Translations under genes and position numbers: made by a program
Notes under the pieces: generated by a model
The model's input: the letters and a program-made list of their open reading frames with translations, nothing else
Databases searched by the model: none
Told to the model about the DNA's origin: nothing
In this document: positions 9,434-19,235 of the stretch, piece by piece
How the letters are laid out: the number at the start of each line of letters is the position of its first letter
Position numbering within the stretch: position 1 is the stretch's first letter
Assembly: GCA_021732085.1 (NCBI GenBank)
Contig: JAKFVQ010000007.1
Span: 62,001 to 126,000, forward strand
Direction: 5' to 3'
Source: Candidatus Obscuribacterales bacterium
Lineage (GTDB): Bacteria; Cyanobacteriota; Vampirovibrionia; Obscuribacterales; Obscuribacteraceae
DNA length: 64,000 nt

Positions 9434-12040
9434 CTAACGGTTATCGCCCTTTTGCTGATCCTTGCCGTCTTTGTTAGAAGCGCCGAAAACCTTACCCAGC
9501 TTGGGTGCTTGGGCATCCAAATATCTTACGAGCGTATCTTTAGCATTATTAAGGTACATCGCCATTTCAGTGTCGCCGCCGGTATCGGGGTGTACACCAG
9601 GCTTAGACATTTCCCGCTTCCATGCGTCGAAAACGTGCGGTCGGCTCAAATCTTCGGGCTTAATCCCGAGCAGCATGCAAGCCTTACGGATATCAGGCGG
9701 CACCGTTCGGGGATGTTGTCCAGGCGTTGCTTGCTCTTGACCCTGTTGAGTAGCATGTTTGCCACCGACGAACTTGTGGAGAGGAGATTTAGGACCACCT
9801 TCAGCATCAGCACCGCCGCCAAGATTGATTTCTTGCGTCTTATTGTGCTGCACCTTCTTGTTCAACAATCCGCGAAGCTCGTCAGGATCGAAAGCGGGGG
9901 CCTTATCCTCTTGCGAGGATTCGTCAGAGTCAGACAGCTCGGCTGCAGTCGCCTCTGCTTGAGCGGCGACTTCCTGCTCAGATGGTGCCTCTGAGAACAG
10001 CCCATCATTCATATAGTCCGGCAAGGAGTAATCGGAAATGGGCGCAGGCGCTTCTTCAAGAGTCTCGGTCTCTCCAAAAGCAGCTGCTTTAGGAGGAGCA
10101 CTGGCATCGCCAAAAGCGCCTGGTACAAAGCCCTGCGGCGCCCCGGCGGCATAGCCCTGAGCATAGCCCGATTGAGCATCTACTCCTTGAGCTTCGTAGC
10201 CAGCCGTGTATTGATCAGGTGCGGGAGTTTGAGCGGACTGCGTATAGTCCACTTTGGCATAAGGATCGTAGTTCTCGGCCTGAGCGTAGAGATCAGCCTC
10301 TGAGTATTGAGAAGTTGGCTGCGCATATTGTTGTTCGGCTTGCACATATTGCTGATCCGCTTGCGCGTACGTTTGATCGGCCGCGTACTGTTGATCCGCT
10401 TGTGAATATTGCTGCTCTGCCGCTTCTGAATATTGCTGCTCTGCCGTGTAAGGCTGATCCGATTCTGAATACTGCTGTTCGGCCGCGTATTGCTGCTCAG
10501 CTTCTGAATACTGTTGTTCGTCCACGTAAGGCTGAGCCGCTTGGTTGTACTGCTCATATTGCTGATCAACTGTTTCAGCAAGGAGCCCGGAATTTAGCGG
10601 GTGTTCTTCAAGAGATAACCCTGCTGCACTCATCGGATCAACTGTGGCATAGTCAGGGTTGAAACCTTGGTCCGACAGAGCCTGATCATGATCGCTTGAT
10701 CTCTGCACAGCTCCTTCTGTATTGCCACCCATTAAGAAATCGGCCATCTCCTGAACCGCACGGGGATCAGGTCCTGCGGCTGACTCAGATGTGTTTTGGT
10801 GAGCATCATAGCTCTCGTCATAAGTACCAATTTGCTGTGCGGCGTCCGAATAACCGCTGGCAGAGTAGTCCGGAGATTGCTCGTAGGACGAATCGGCTGC
10901 GTAGGATGTAGCGTAGGATGTGGCGTCACTCGCAGGCTCTGAAAATGCAGCTTCAAGCGGAGGCTCACCATAGGTGGTGCCCACAGACTGCACGGCGAAT
11001 TGAACTTCGAACTCGCGTTTAGCAGCATCGAACCCTTGCTGCCAGGACTCCTGGACGCTCAGTGCCAAAACCTGCTGAGCTGTCGATAAGGCCTTTATCT
11101 CTTCCTTCAGCTTCCGGTTAGCAAGCCTCAGTTCATCAGCCTCCGAAACAAGCGCTTGTTCGCGAGCTTCCATACTGGCTAGAATTCGCGTAAGTTGTGC
11201 TTCACGCTCCTCCGATTCCTGAATCGTCTGCGCCAGCTCTGCCTCTCGGCATTCTAATTCTTCTATTTTTGCCTTGAACTCTGTATGCTCATCACAGTTG
11301 GCAGAGTCAGCTGTGTTTACAGCACGAGCGTGCTCCAGCTCCTCCTGATGCCGCTTCAAAGACTGACTTATTTCGCGCTCAAATCGGTCAATTGTAGACC
11401 GCAATTCCTCTTCAACATTTTTGAGCGATTCTCTGGAGAGCTGAGCTTCGTTGTGTAGACGCTCAATAGTATTTTTCAGTTCTCGTTCCCGCGATTCAAA
11501 TTCAGAACGAGCCGAATTGATCGCCTTCTTATACTTTTTATTTTTGCGGCGGCGCTCCTCACCATCATATGGAGGTTCATCACCATCTTCGTCTATTCGC
11601 TTTGCTTCAAGAAGTCCTTTTTCCAATTCGGCAAGGCGCTCTTCAAGTTGCCGCTTGCTGGCGCCCAACTCCTGGACTTGTTCAGAAAGAGAAGTTTTAC
11701 TGTCTTTCAGAAGCTCATTTTCAGTTTGCAGACGTTCAACCTGGCCGGACCCGCCTGCTTCCTCTGATTGTCGCGTTAAGCTGGAATTGATGCGTTCCAA
11801 CTCTTCCACACGCCGAAGCAAGCGTTCATACTCGGCAGCGACAACGCCATTTACTTCGCCACGTGCAAGCGACAACACTTCCATAATGTCGGCATTAGTG
11901 ACAATCACTGAATGCGGAATCTGCAGCTCTTCGGCTAACGAATATGGATTCAGATCCGCGCCACTCTTTTGCAGAGCTTCTATTGCCTTGATGGCATCGT
12001 GCTTTGTCAGCTTGGTTTCTACTGGAACTTGTTCAGACAT
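9434..12040 (-). CDS. Large coiled-coil protein with Gln/Tyr repeat region and C-terminal J-like domain
   Basis: An 868-residue protein of unrecognised family. Residues 10-60 look like a small helical domain. Residues 66-320 are strongly heptad-like, rich in Glu/Arg/Lys/Leu (coiled coil), interrupted by an acidic-basic patch near 150-172. Residues 360-490 are Ser/Tyr/Asp-rich. Residues 492-600 are an imperfect repeat of QQY with spacer E/A/D/S. Residues 784-842 resemble a DnaJ J-domain, with H817-P818-D819 followed by TGGD and a helix. No signal peptide or membrane segment is seen. It lies between acyP and der on the same strand. A scaffold recruiting a DnaK-type chaperone is a reasonable inference from the HPD motif, not shown. 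Confidence 0.85.
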   Translation of the reverse strand: MSEQVPVETKLTKHDAIKAIEALQKSGADLNPYSLAEELQIPHSVIVTNADIMEVLSLARGEVNGVVAAEYERLLRRVEELERINSSLTRQSEEAGGSGQVERLQTENELLKDSKTSLSEQVQELGASKRQLEERLAELEKGLLEAKRIDEDGDEPPYDGEERRRKNKKYKKAINSARSEFESRERELKNTIERLHNEAQLSRESLKNVEEELRSTIDRFEREISQSLKRHQEELEHARAVNTADSANCDEHTEFKAKIEELECREAELAQTIQESEEREAQLTRILASMEAREQALVSEADELRLANRKLKEEIKALSTAQQVLALSVQESWQQGFDAAKREFEVQFAVQSVGTTYGEPPLEAAFSEPASDATSYATSYAADSSYEQSPDYSASGYSDAAQQIGTYDESYDAHQNTSESAAGPDPRAVQEMADFLMGGNTEGAVQRSSDHDQALSDQGFNPDYATVDPMSAAGLSLEEHPLNSGLLAETVDQQYEQYNQAAQPYVDEQQYSEAEQQYAAEQQYSESDQPYTAEQQYSEAAEQQYSQADQQYAADQTYAQADQQYVQAEQQYAQPTSQYSEADLYAQAENYDPYAKVDYTQSAQTPAPDQYTAGYEAQGVDAQSGYAQGYAAGAPQGFVPGAFGDASAPPKAAAFGETETLEEAPAPISDYSLPDYMNDGLFSEAPSEQEVAAQAEATAAELSDSDESSQEDKAPAFDPDELRGLLNKKVQHNKTQEINLGGGADAEGGPKSPLHKFVGGKHATQQGQEQATPGQHPRTVPPDIRKACMLLGIKPEDLSRPHVFDAWKREMSKPGVHPDTGGDTEMAMYLNNAKDTLVRYLDAQAPKLGKVFGASNKDGKDQQKGDNR
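10241..10567 (-). repeat. Imperfect QQY-type coding repeat inside the coiled-coil/J-domain gene
   Basis: About 109 codons made almost wholly of Gln, Tyr, Ala, Glu, Ser and Asp in short units of 6-9 residues built on QQY. The codons vary between units, so this is an older protein repeat and not a recent DNA slippage tract. The composition is prion-like and is expected to be disordered. Confidence 0.85.
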
Positions 12041-12198
12041 CTAACGCTTAGGCGGTCTCCACAACTGCCGTTAGTCACTATCGAAATATACCCAGTTCGC
12101 AGGCGCCGATAAGATTTGCTTACTTAGAGCGCTGGAAATTCAGGTTAATTTATCCTTTTGACGCGGCTTTTTCCACGACTATAGATGACATTCCCTTG

Positions 12199-12477
12199 TC
12201 AACGGCGAATTTCGAAGCGGCTGAACGCGGGCTCAACATCATCGAACCATTCTACCTGAACGTCGCTAACTTTCGCATTTGACGGTCCTTTTCGACACCA
12301 GATTATGAAGCTTTCGAGCTTTTGACGCTCTCCCTCTGCCGATATCGCGACAGAGCCGTCGGCTTCATTTGCAACCCAGCCAAGCAGCCCAAGAACCCGG
12401 GCTTGATCAAGCGTACTTTGTCTGTAAAAAACACCCTGGACGCGCCCACGAACTATCAGGTTCACGCGAGACGTCAT
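12199..12477 (-). CDS. acyP: Acylphosphatase
   Basis: A 92-residue protein, the normal length for the family. It hydrolyses acyl phosphates such as acetyl or carbamoyl phosphate. The VRGRVQGVFYR block carries catalytic R19, and GWVANEADGSV carries catalytic N37; the C-terminal strand with FEIRR is also typical. The ATG follows the TAA of dnaX with no gap, so the two are almost certainly translated together. The 158 bp after it (12041-12198) hold no gene that I can see. Confidence 0.95.
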   Translation of the reverse strand: MTSRVNLIVRGRVQGVFYRQSTLDQARVLGLLGWVANEADGSVAISAEGERQKLESFIIWCRKGPSNAKVSDVQVEWFDDVEPAFSRFEIRR

Positions 12478-14535
12478 TTACTGAATCCGCCTGGAACCAG
12501 GCCCTTCAAAAAGCTTGTAAGCTTCCTTCATCATGGTGCTATCAATTTCATCGCTAGAGCCGCCAGTGCTTGATCGAGAGGCTGGTTCACCTGATTCACT
12601 CCCTGTCGAGCCTGACGAGGTCGGTTCTGCGGCTGGTCGCGAGGCGGGTCCGCGACCACTTCCGGACGATGCGTTCGGATCACGATCTGGCTGAGGGCGT
12701 GCCGCGGCAGGCGCTGAGCGTTTCTCACTGGGACCAGGATCGCTGCTGACCCTTATCTTGATCTGCAGATTTTGCCCGGTAACTTGTTGGGCAGCAGCCC
12801 GCAAATGATCAACTTTACTCTCCAGCATTTTTTGCAGATTCTCTTTCATTACGCCAATTGTGAAATCAGCATTTGAAATTGCAAGCGGAAAGCCATGCGT
12901 GGACGCAAGACTGAAGGTAGGCAAGTGGCGCCGCTGCAGTTCATCAAGCATTTGCGTCCAAATATAATCGATATCCGAATTCAGATCGCCAGCAGCACCT
13001 TGCTGAGGCGGAGCTGAACTCTCCTTCGGTCCGTCGTCAGGTGAAGAAGCGTCGGAGAAGCCAGGCCCCTCATCGGCTGCCTGCACCATTGAAATAGACA
13101 AATCCTCCTGGCGTTGAGACGGAGGTGGAGCAGACGCATTAGCTGATTGCGGCTCAACGACTGCAGTGCTTGCTGTTACAGGAGCATCAAGAGTACGAGC
13201 AGGAGCAGGAGCCGTAGAAGCGGCAGGCTGCGCCGGCGTAAAACGTTGCTGTGATTGCGCCACCGGAGCCTGTGTTTGCTGTGGGGGAGAAGCCTGAGCT
13301 GGCCGAGCAGAACTGCGCGAGTAATCAACTGGCTGTGAAACGCCTTGCTCAAGAGCTTCAACGCGTTTCAACAAATCCTTAAGCAGGTAAATATCATGCC
13401 GATGGCAAATCGATAAAAGACCAATCTCAAGGTGCATGGCAGGTTGACTGGTTCGTTTGCAGGTTTGCTCTAAACGATCAAGCTGTTCAATTATTTGGCT
13501 CAATTCGGCGCGCTCAAATAATTCAGCTTGAGAAAGCAAACCAGTTATGTAATTGTCCGAACCCAAAACGAAATTCGAAAGAGCCTCCGAATTAGCTTGC
13601 TTACTGCCTTGCAGATAACTAGCCTTCATCAGATTCAAGAAATGCCGGGACAATTCTTGTAGCACGACTGCTGGCTCACGTCCTTCGCCGAGTAACTGCC
13701 CAACTGAATTTATGACCTCTTGCCCATCGCGCTGCGAAATTTGCTTGCTCAAGTTGAGTAGTACGTCTTCGTGCAAAGCACCCAGCAAGCGCAGTAAATC
13801 AGGCACATCGACAGGATGCTCCTTACTAGCAAGGAGGCTTGCTTGATCCAGGTTGCTCAATGCATCACGCAATCCACCGCCCGATCGGCGAGCAATCAAG
13901 CGCAGTGCATCATTCTCAATGGAGATCTCTTCCGCATCAGCAACGTACCGCAAATGAGCGATCATCGCATCTTGACTGATCAGTTTGAACATGAGCTTTT
14001 GACAGCGGCTAACAATTGTCGGAAGGACTTTATGCTCTTCTGTCGTAGCCAAAATGAACACCACCCCCGGTGGCGGTTGCTCGATTGTCTTCAGCAAAGC
14101 ATTGAATGCTTCTTTCGTCAGCATGTGGCATTCGTCAATGATGTAGACTTTGAATTCGCCGCCGACGGCCTTCAATGGAGCCCGCTCGATCAGTGTTCGC
14201 GCATCATCCACGCTGTTGTTTGATGCAGCGTCAATTTCAAAAACAGCAGGAGAATTGCCTTGCGTGATCTCAACGCAACAAGAGCATGTCTGGCATGGCT
14301 CTGCGGTCGGTCGACCTGCAGTTTTGCAATTCAACGACTTAGCAAGTATCCGCGCGCTTGACGTTTTGCCGGTGCCACGAGGACCCGTAAATAAGTAAGC
14401 ATGCGACAAGCGGTCATGCGCTATCGCATTAGTAAGTGTTCTAGTGACAGCTTCCTGTCCGACGAGCTGGCCGAGCGATTGTGGTCTGTACTTTAGATAA
14501 AGCGGTTCATGACGCTTGAAAGCCGTATCTACCAC
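12478..14535 (-). CDS. dnaX: DNA polymerase III subunit gamma/tau
   Basis: A 685-residue clamp-loader ATPase. The N-terminal AAA+ domain has Walker A GPRGTGKT (51-58), a zinc module with C70, C81, C84 and C87, and Walker B IIDEC (D134, E135). SRC-type sensor residues follow (SRCQKLMFK). The lid and collar domains run to about residue 370. Beyond 390 comes a Pro/Ala/Gln/Ser-rich tau-like extension with a small folded region (about 525-610) and a Gly/Ser-rich end. No frameshift slippery site was recognised, so whether a short gamma form is made is unknown. It heads the acyP/coiled-coil/der run on this strand. Confidence 0.96.
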   Translation of the reverse strand: MVDTAFKRHEPLYLKYRPQSLGQLVGQEAVTRTLTNAIAHDRLSHAYLFTGPRGTGKTSSARILAKSLNCKTAGRPTAEPCQTCSCCVEITQGNSPAVFEIDAASNNSVDDARTLIERAPLKAVGGEFKVYIIDECHMLTKEAFNALLKTIEQPPPGVVFILATTEEHKVLPTIVSRCQKLMFKLISQDAMIAHLRYVADAEEISIENDALRLIARRSGGGLRDALSNLDQASLLASKEHPVDVPDLLRLLGALHEDVLLNLSKQISQRDGQEVINSVGQLLGEGREPAVVLQELSRHFLNLMKASYLQGSKQANSEALSNFVLGSDNYITGLLSQAELFERAELSQIIEQLDRLEQTCKRTSQPAMHLEIGLLSICHRHDIYLLKDLLKRVEALEQGVSQPVDYSRSSARPAQASPPQQTQAPVAQSQQRFTPAQPAASTAPAPARTLDAPVTASTAVVEPQSANASAPPPSQRQEDLSISMVQAADEGPGFSDASSPDDGPKESSAPPQQGAAGDLNSDIDYIWTQMLDELQRRHLPTFSLASTHGFPLAISNADFTIGVMKENLQKMLESKVDHLRAAAQQVTGQNLQIKIRVSSDPGPSEKRSAPAAARPQPDRDPNASSGSGRGPASRPAAEPTSSGSTGSESGEPASRSSTGGSSDEIDSTMMKEAYKLFEGPGSRRIQ

Positions 14536-14662
14536 TATTCCTCCAAAGGAATGGCTGACAACTACTTTTGCGACGCTCTAGAGGTCGATTCACCCCGTCC
14601 GTCACCAGAGAGTTAATAGTACCGCAGAACTTGTGCAACCGCACGAAGCTAAAGTTTGAATC

Positions 14663-16609
14663 TTACTTTACTGAGAAAATTAAGACACTGACTACCTGCG
14701 GCGCCGAATCTTTCACTGGTCGAGCGAATTGAAAGCCGACCTGGCTTATTGGATAAACGTAATTTTGTCCAATGCCTGGAATTGGTTCAGGCAATAAGAA
14801 GGCGGGTTCCCCAAAACGAGCTTTAACAGCCTCGAGGTTGGCTCCTGGTGCCGCTCCAAAGTCAGGAGCGACTAAGGACTGGTCGAAGATCCGCATAGCA
14901 TCAAGCAGTCCGTGCCTGAAGAAAAGTTGTAATGCGGTGTAGTTGGAATCTTTCTTTTTCCAGGTCAGCACTGTCCACTTGCCAATCTTTTGCTCTTTCA
15001 CTTGTCCGATGGCAGACAGTGCATTCAATGCTTGCGTTTGAGAAGTCCCCAAACTAACAAGCGGAATACCGGTCGCGACGTTTGGCGGCAAGAGAGCCAG
15101 CAAATCACGTTTCTTGTCGGATGAGCTATCTGCATCTTTGTAATTAGATTCCTTCTGTGCAACTTCTTCTTTTGCTTTAGGTTTATCGCCAACTTCGCGG
15201 GCGCGCTTAGCCTCGCTATCCATGCGGCGCATCAAAGAGCCGGAAACTGGAGTCGGGCTGGGGCTGTTTTTAGGAGCGGCGGACGAAGGCGCAGAGGGAG
15301 AAGGCGTTGGCATCGGGGCAGCATCGGCTAGCGCCAATTGTTGTTGGACTTTGGGAGCCTCGCGGAAATCGCGAACAGTCGGCCGTTCGTCGATAATTTG
15401 AATTTCGCGCGGTGCGTTAACGTAACTTGCTTTCTTTTTGCTGGATGTCGATACCGTCATTGGAGTTGGCGCCGGCGCAGAAGGCGGTGCTTGGGCAATC
15501 CTCTCGCTATATTGCTGTACGTCTTCCAATCCCTTATTGATGTTATAGAACTTGCTCAATGAATTAGCTAACTCAGGCATGCGACTTTGCGCCTCGGCGG
15601 CTGCAGAATAAACGTTCACCCCTTGTTGCTTCAACCTGCTGTTTCCAGCCATTCCTGCCAAATTGCCTTGAAAAGGAGCTTGCGCGCGCTGCGAGTATCC
15701 ATCGCCTGTTTGACGAATATACTTGCCCATGTTTGCCTGGGGTAGGCCGCCTGCACGTTGACCACCAGCAGCGCCACCACCGCCGGACGAGAATCCTTGT
15801 GGACCGGCTCCCAATGCTCCCGCGGCAGAAGGTTTGGAATACGCGAGTGCTTCCTGTCGCGGCATTTTAGCCGGAGCCCTTCTTTTCGCCTCTTGCATCG
15901 CCATTGAATTGAACGAACTCACTTCGCTCGCAAGTTGATCCGCACTGCTTTCGCGGTCCCAAACACCCGAGCTCCCATCGTCACCAAACCCAGATTCATT
16001 GGAACCTTGCTGTATGACTTTGGAACTTCCTTTCCATACGTCCGCAGTTTTCTTCATGAGCTTAGCCGAACGGGCATCCCGACTTTCTTCTTCTGCGGGA
16101 GCGGCAGCAGCCAACGATTGCTGCATTCGTGAATTCAGCTGAGCGCCTTGATCATAAGCCAGCAATGGAGAAGCTTTATCAACGCTTATTTGCAATGAGG
16201 GCGTGATGTTTGCAAATGGCTTGCCAGTTTCTTTCGGGCGAATGGCAAGCTTGTAATCGATGCCGTCTTTGCCATCGCTTTCTTTATTTTGCAGGCGCTG
16301 CTGAGTCTGGGTAAAGACCTGATTTTGAATGCTCGCAACTTGCGGAATGTTGCTTACTCGATTGAAGATGTGGTCGAGCAGCTGAACACCACTTTCCGCG
16401 CCGGAATACTTATTGAGATTGATATGTCCGGATAACTTCAAAGACGATTTAGAGCTACTCCTTACATTTTGAGCGTAGGAAGCGGATTGAATGATTATTT
16501 GCGAAAGGGCCAGCGAGGCTGACAAGCCAAGCAACGACACCATACCAAGCGCTTGCTTCCTGGCAAAGAGTGCCGCAATCCCCGTCCAATTCATTTCCGG
16601 CCACCTCAT
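14663..16609 (-). CDS. Unknown secreted protein with Ala/Pro/Ser-rich middle and a motif shared with the VIT-vWA protein
   Basis: The ATG at 16609 overlaps the stop of the upstream regulator gene (TAATG), giving 648 residues; a longer version from 16660 would overlap that gene by 52 bp. The N-terminus has an uncleaved or cleavable hydrophobic segment ending in SYAQN, so it is exported. The long middle is low-complexity. Near 15352-15420 it encodes REIQIIDERPTVRDFR, which closely matches REAQIIDQRPVLRDFR in the VIT-vWA protein. The last 150 residues look folded and begin with a GTSQTQALNALSAIG block, vaguely like a SmpA/BamE-type fold; I am not confident in that. It is the third gene after a CHASE2 kinase and its regulator, so it may be an output or sensor of that system. 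Confidence 0.75.
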   Translation of the reverse strand: MRWPEMNWTGIAALFARKQALGMVSLLGLSASLALSQIIIQSASYAQNVRSSSKSSLKLSGHINLNKYSGAESGVQLLDHIFNRVSNIPQVASIQNQVFTQTQQRLQNKESDGKDGIDYKLAIRPKETGKPFANITPSLQISVDKASPLLAYDQGAQLNSRMQQSLAAAAPAEEESRDARSAKLMKKTADVWKGSSKVIQQGSNESGFGDDGSSGVWDRESSADQLASEVSSFNSMAMQEAKRRAPAKMPRQEALAYSKPSAAGALGAGPQGFSSGGGGAAGGQRAGGLPQANMGKYIRQTGDGYSQRAQAPFQGNLAGMAGNSRLKQQGVNVYSAAAEAQSRMPELANSLSKFYNINKGLEDVQQYSERIAQAPPSAPAPTPMTVSTSSKKKASYVNAPREIQIIDERPTVRDFREAPKVQQQLALADAAPMPTPSPSAPSSAAPKNSPSPTPVSGSLMRRMDSEAKRAREVGDKPKAKEEVAQKESNYKDADSSSDKKRDLLALLPPNVATGIPLVSLGTSQTQALNALSAIGQVKEQKIGKWTVLTWKKKDSNYTALQLFFRHGLLDAMRIFDQSLVAPDFGAAPGANLEAVKARFGEPAFLLPEPIPGIGQNYVYPISQVGFQFARPVKDSAPQVVSVLIFSVK

Positions 16610-17334
16610 TATGCTTGCTTTTCTCCAACCTTGCCGCCATCCAATAAGCGGCTTTCCCATTCATCCAATTCCGACAAGTTAATCAAGCCACGTTTATACG
16701 AAAGATATACAGCGCGGCAGCGTTGATTGTATTCAGTGTCTTGTTGCTCACCACGACCTGGGATCGCCATTTTAGAATAAAGTGATTTCAGTCGCGATTG
16801 AACTGCCTTTTCTGTCAGGAAGAGCTTTCTGGCAATGGCAGAGTCTGTCAGCCCGAGCGCAATACAAACCAGAGCTTCGAACTCGGCAGCTGTCAGGCTT
16901 GTTGCTCTATTCTGGGTTCGCTGAATTACGCGTGAAATACCTGGGTGAATCCAGCAATCGCCTGAGATTATTGTGCGCACAGCTTCCACAACTTGTTCGT
17001 TCGATGCACTCTTAAGGACGTAGCCGAATACGCTGTCGCCTGGCACAACTTTCCAAAGCTGGCGCACATATACTTCATCTGAAAAATTGGAGAGTATGAT
17101 CACGCCGGTCTTGGGCAATCCTTGCAGAATCTGCTCGGCAGCTTTAATGCCAGAAAGATGTGGCATCTTGATATCGAGACATACAAGTTTCGGTTTCAAT
17201 TTCAAGGCCATATCGACGGCAGCTTGCCCGTCGGAAGCTTCATGGATCGGACCTTCCTCGGGAAGGTTCTTGACCAAAAGGTCTTTCAGCCAGCTACGGT
17301 CGCGATCTTCGTCATCGGCAATAAGAATGGTCAT
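16609..17334 (-). CDS. NarL/LuxR-family response regulator
   Basis: A 241-residue two-domain regulator. The receiver domain has D7, D8 and phospho-acceptor D54, with conserved Ser in ILSNFSD and Lys in YVLKSA. The C-terminal LuxR-type helix-turn-helix begins at SLTAAEFEALVCIALGLTDSAIARKLFL. It overlaps the upstream histidine kinase by 4 bp (ATGA) and its stop overlaps the start of the next gene, so kinase, regulator and secreted protein form one coupled operon. The HisKA_3-type kinase upstream is the normal partner for this regulator class. Confidence 0.94.
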   Translation of the reverse strand: MTILIADDEDRDRSWLKDLLVKNLPEEGPIHEASDGQAAVDMALKLKPKLVCLDIKMPHLSGIKAAEQILQGLPKTGVIILSNFSDEVYVRQLWKVVPGDSVFGYVLKSASNEQVVEAVRTIISGDCWIHPGISRVIQRTQNRATSLTAAEFEALVCIALGLTDSAIARKLFLTEKAVQSRLKSLYSKMAIPGRGEQQDTEYNQRCRAVYLSYKRGLINLSELDEWESRLLDGGKVGEKQA

Positions 17335-19235
17335 ACTTTTCTTTCCAGTCCTTTCTGCGGTTGCACACCGTCTCTAACTCCAATTGGCATTGATAGCATG
17401 AACTCCGTTCCATTCAAATAATTGCTGGGCTGGCGCCACTCTACAAATGCACCAATAAGGTTGGCACGATGCCTGATATTGAGCAAGCCATGTGAGTCGG
17501 GTCTTATGGCTCGGGGGTCAATTCCTTTACCATTATCAACTACAGATATCTGGAGGTCATCCCCGGATCGTTTAACTTTCACCTCAACAGTGTCTGCCCC
17601 CGAGTGTTTGCGGACATTATTAAGCGTTTCCTGCACGATCCTATATAGCTGTAATTTGGCGAAGGTAGGCACGTCGGACTCTCGAATTTCAGTATCTGCA
17701 TCGAACTTACCTGAAATTCTGACTTCCCGCTCTAGGATATGCACTAGATTTTCCAACGCAGGGACAAATCCCATGGTTTCCAAAACGGAGGGATGCAAAT
17801 CGTTGATGACTCTACGCATCTCTTGAATGGTGTCATCAAGCTTTTGCCGCATTTGACGCGGTGCCTGGCTATCGCCATATTCACTCGTCATCTCATCAAC
17901 CATGCGCGCAATAGAGGAAAGTGCCGGTAATGTTTCGTCATGAAGATCTTCGGCGATACGCTTGCGCTCTTCTTCGGCGCGCACTTGCATCATTTCGCGT
18001 GCAGCAGCCAGCTCGCGGTTACGCTGCCTCAGACCGGTATCGAGGAAGATCACCGTTCCTAGAATAAAGTCGGTTACGATCATAACCATGGGCGCCACCA
18101 CAGGCAGTAGCAAGTGAAAATACTGAAAAGTGAATTGGGCTAACACTACCAGCAACACACCAGAAAGCAACATTGCCAGCGCGCGGCGTCCCATCGGTAA
18201 AGCCGAAGCCAATGCGCCAACCATCGCACCGACTATCAGTAAAAATTGCTTTGCGTAACCGCGAGGGAAACTCCAGATCACATCATTGTTAATGACGGTG
18301 GCCAACGCGTCGGCCTGCACTTCTAATTCAGGAGACGCTGTGCGGAAAGGCGTTTTAACTCGGTTAGGATCCTTTGTTCTTTGCGTTAGCGTTGAACCGA
18401 CAAGCACAATCTTGTCCTTGAAGCGCGAAGCATCGAATTCGGGATCGAGCACTGACACCATAGAAAACGATGGGTAATCAACTCGTTTGTAATTGATGTA
18501 GCTGTATTGATCCGGCTTGGCTGGTGTCAAACTGCTGACGTAATCGACCCCTGAACGAATGAAGAACGATGTCAGTACGGCGCGGGTGAGTGAAGGCACT
18601 TGCTCAGTACCTGTCGGCTCCCCAACGTGTGGCTCGGGAACTTGATCCGGCAAGCGCACCACCATGCCACCGTCTTCTTTACTGAGTTCTCGATAACCAT
18701 AGCCGAGCGCGTGACGAAGGAATTCAGCAGAAGGCAGTTCCGTGCTGCCTTCCAAGCTGCCAAACAAAGATACAACTACGTTGCGATGATATCGCATTGC
18801 CTCTAGAAGAGCTTGATTAGCACTTCCCCGCAAGTCCAGATCCACTACAACAAGAGCCGGACCGGCTTGCTCAACCTTATCAATCAGCTCAGCCAGGCGT
18901 GCTTGTGCAAGCGGATCATTGAATCGCGCGAATCCAAGGTCAAATTGCGATTCGTCATCGAAGGCAATTATGTCAATGAGCTTAGACGCTTTATCGGCTG
19001 GCGACCCTGGCAGAACCTTCGTTGCAGAGATTCTGTCCGCAATCTTATATCGCCAGTTGAGCATACCCAATTCAAGTTGATCGAGAAGGGGTGAATCACT
19101 ATAAACGAGAGAGAGCAGTGCACCGGCGATCACGCCAAAGAATAGCCGCCAGAAAAGCAGGCTATGCCGCCCGTCCACTTTCATACTGTCGATTAGATTG
19201 CTAAATCGCTTCAAGGATTCCAACCTCAGCCCCAT
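17331..19235 (-). CDS. CHASE2-domain sensor histidine kinase (HisKA_3 type)
   Basis: A 634-residue membrane kinase. A first membrane segment (about 28-46) is followed by an extracytoplasmic CHASE2 domain (about 50-320; DLDLRGSAN and VLVGSTL are typical). Three membrane segments follow (about 328-397), then a short coiled coil and the HisKA_3 dimerisation helix with phospho-acceptor H432 in EDLHDE. The ATP-binding domain has the N box around N539-N540 and the G1 box D567-N-G-K-G. The signal sensed by CHASE2 domains is generally unknown. It overlaps its regulator by 4 bp. Divergent from it, across 560 bp, is the VIT-vWA gene. Confidence 0.95.
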   Translation of the reverse strand: MGLRLESLKRFSNLIDSMKVDGRHSLLFWRLFFGVIAGALLSLVYSDSPLLDQLELGMLNWRYKIADRISATKVLPGSPADKASKLIDIIAFDDESQFDLGFARFNDPLAQARLAELIDKVEQAGPALVVVDLDLRGSANQALLEAMRYHRNVVVSLFGSLEGSTELPSAEFLRHALGYGYRELSKEDGGMVVRLPDQVPEPHVGEPTGTEQVPSLTRAVLTSFFIRSGVDYVSSLTPAKPDQYSYINYKRVDYPSFSMVSVLDPEFDASRFKDKIVLVGSTLTQRTKDPNRVKTPFRTASPELEVQADALATVINNDVIWSFPRGYAKQFLLIVGAMVGALASALPMGRRALAMLLSGVLLVVLAQFTFQYFHLLLPVVAPMVMIVTDFILGTVIFLDTGLRQRNRELAAAREMMQVRAEEERKRIAEDLHDETLPALSSIARMVDEMTSEYGDSQAPRQMRQKLDDTIQEMRRVINDLHPSVLETMGFVPALENLVHILEREVRISGKFDADTEIRESDVPTFAKLQLYRIVQETLNNVRKHSGADTVEVKVKRSGDDLQISVVDNGKGIDPRAIRPDSHGLLNIRHRANLIGAFVEWRQPSNYLNGTEFMLSMPIGVRDGVQPQKGLERKV

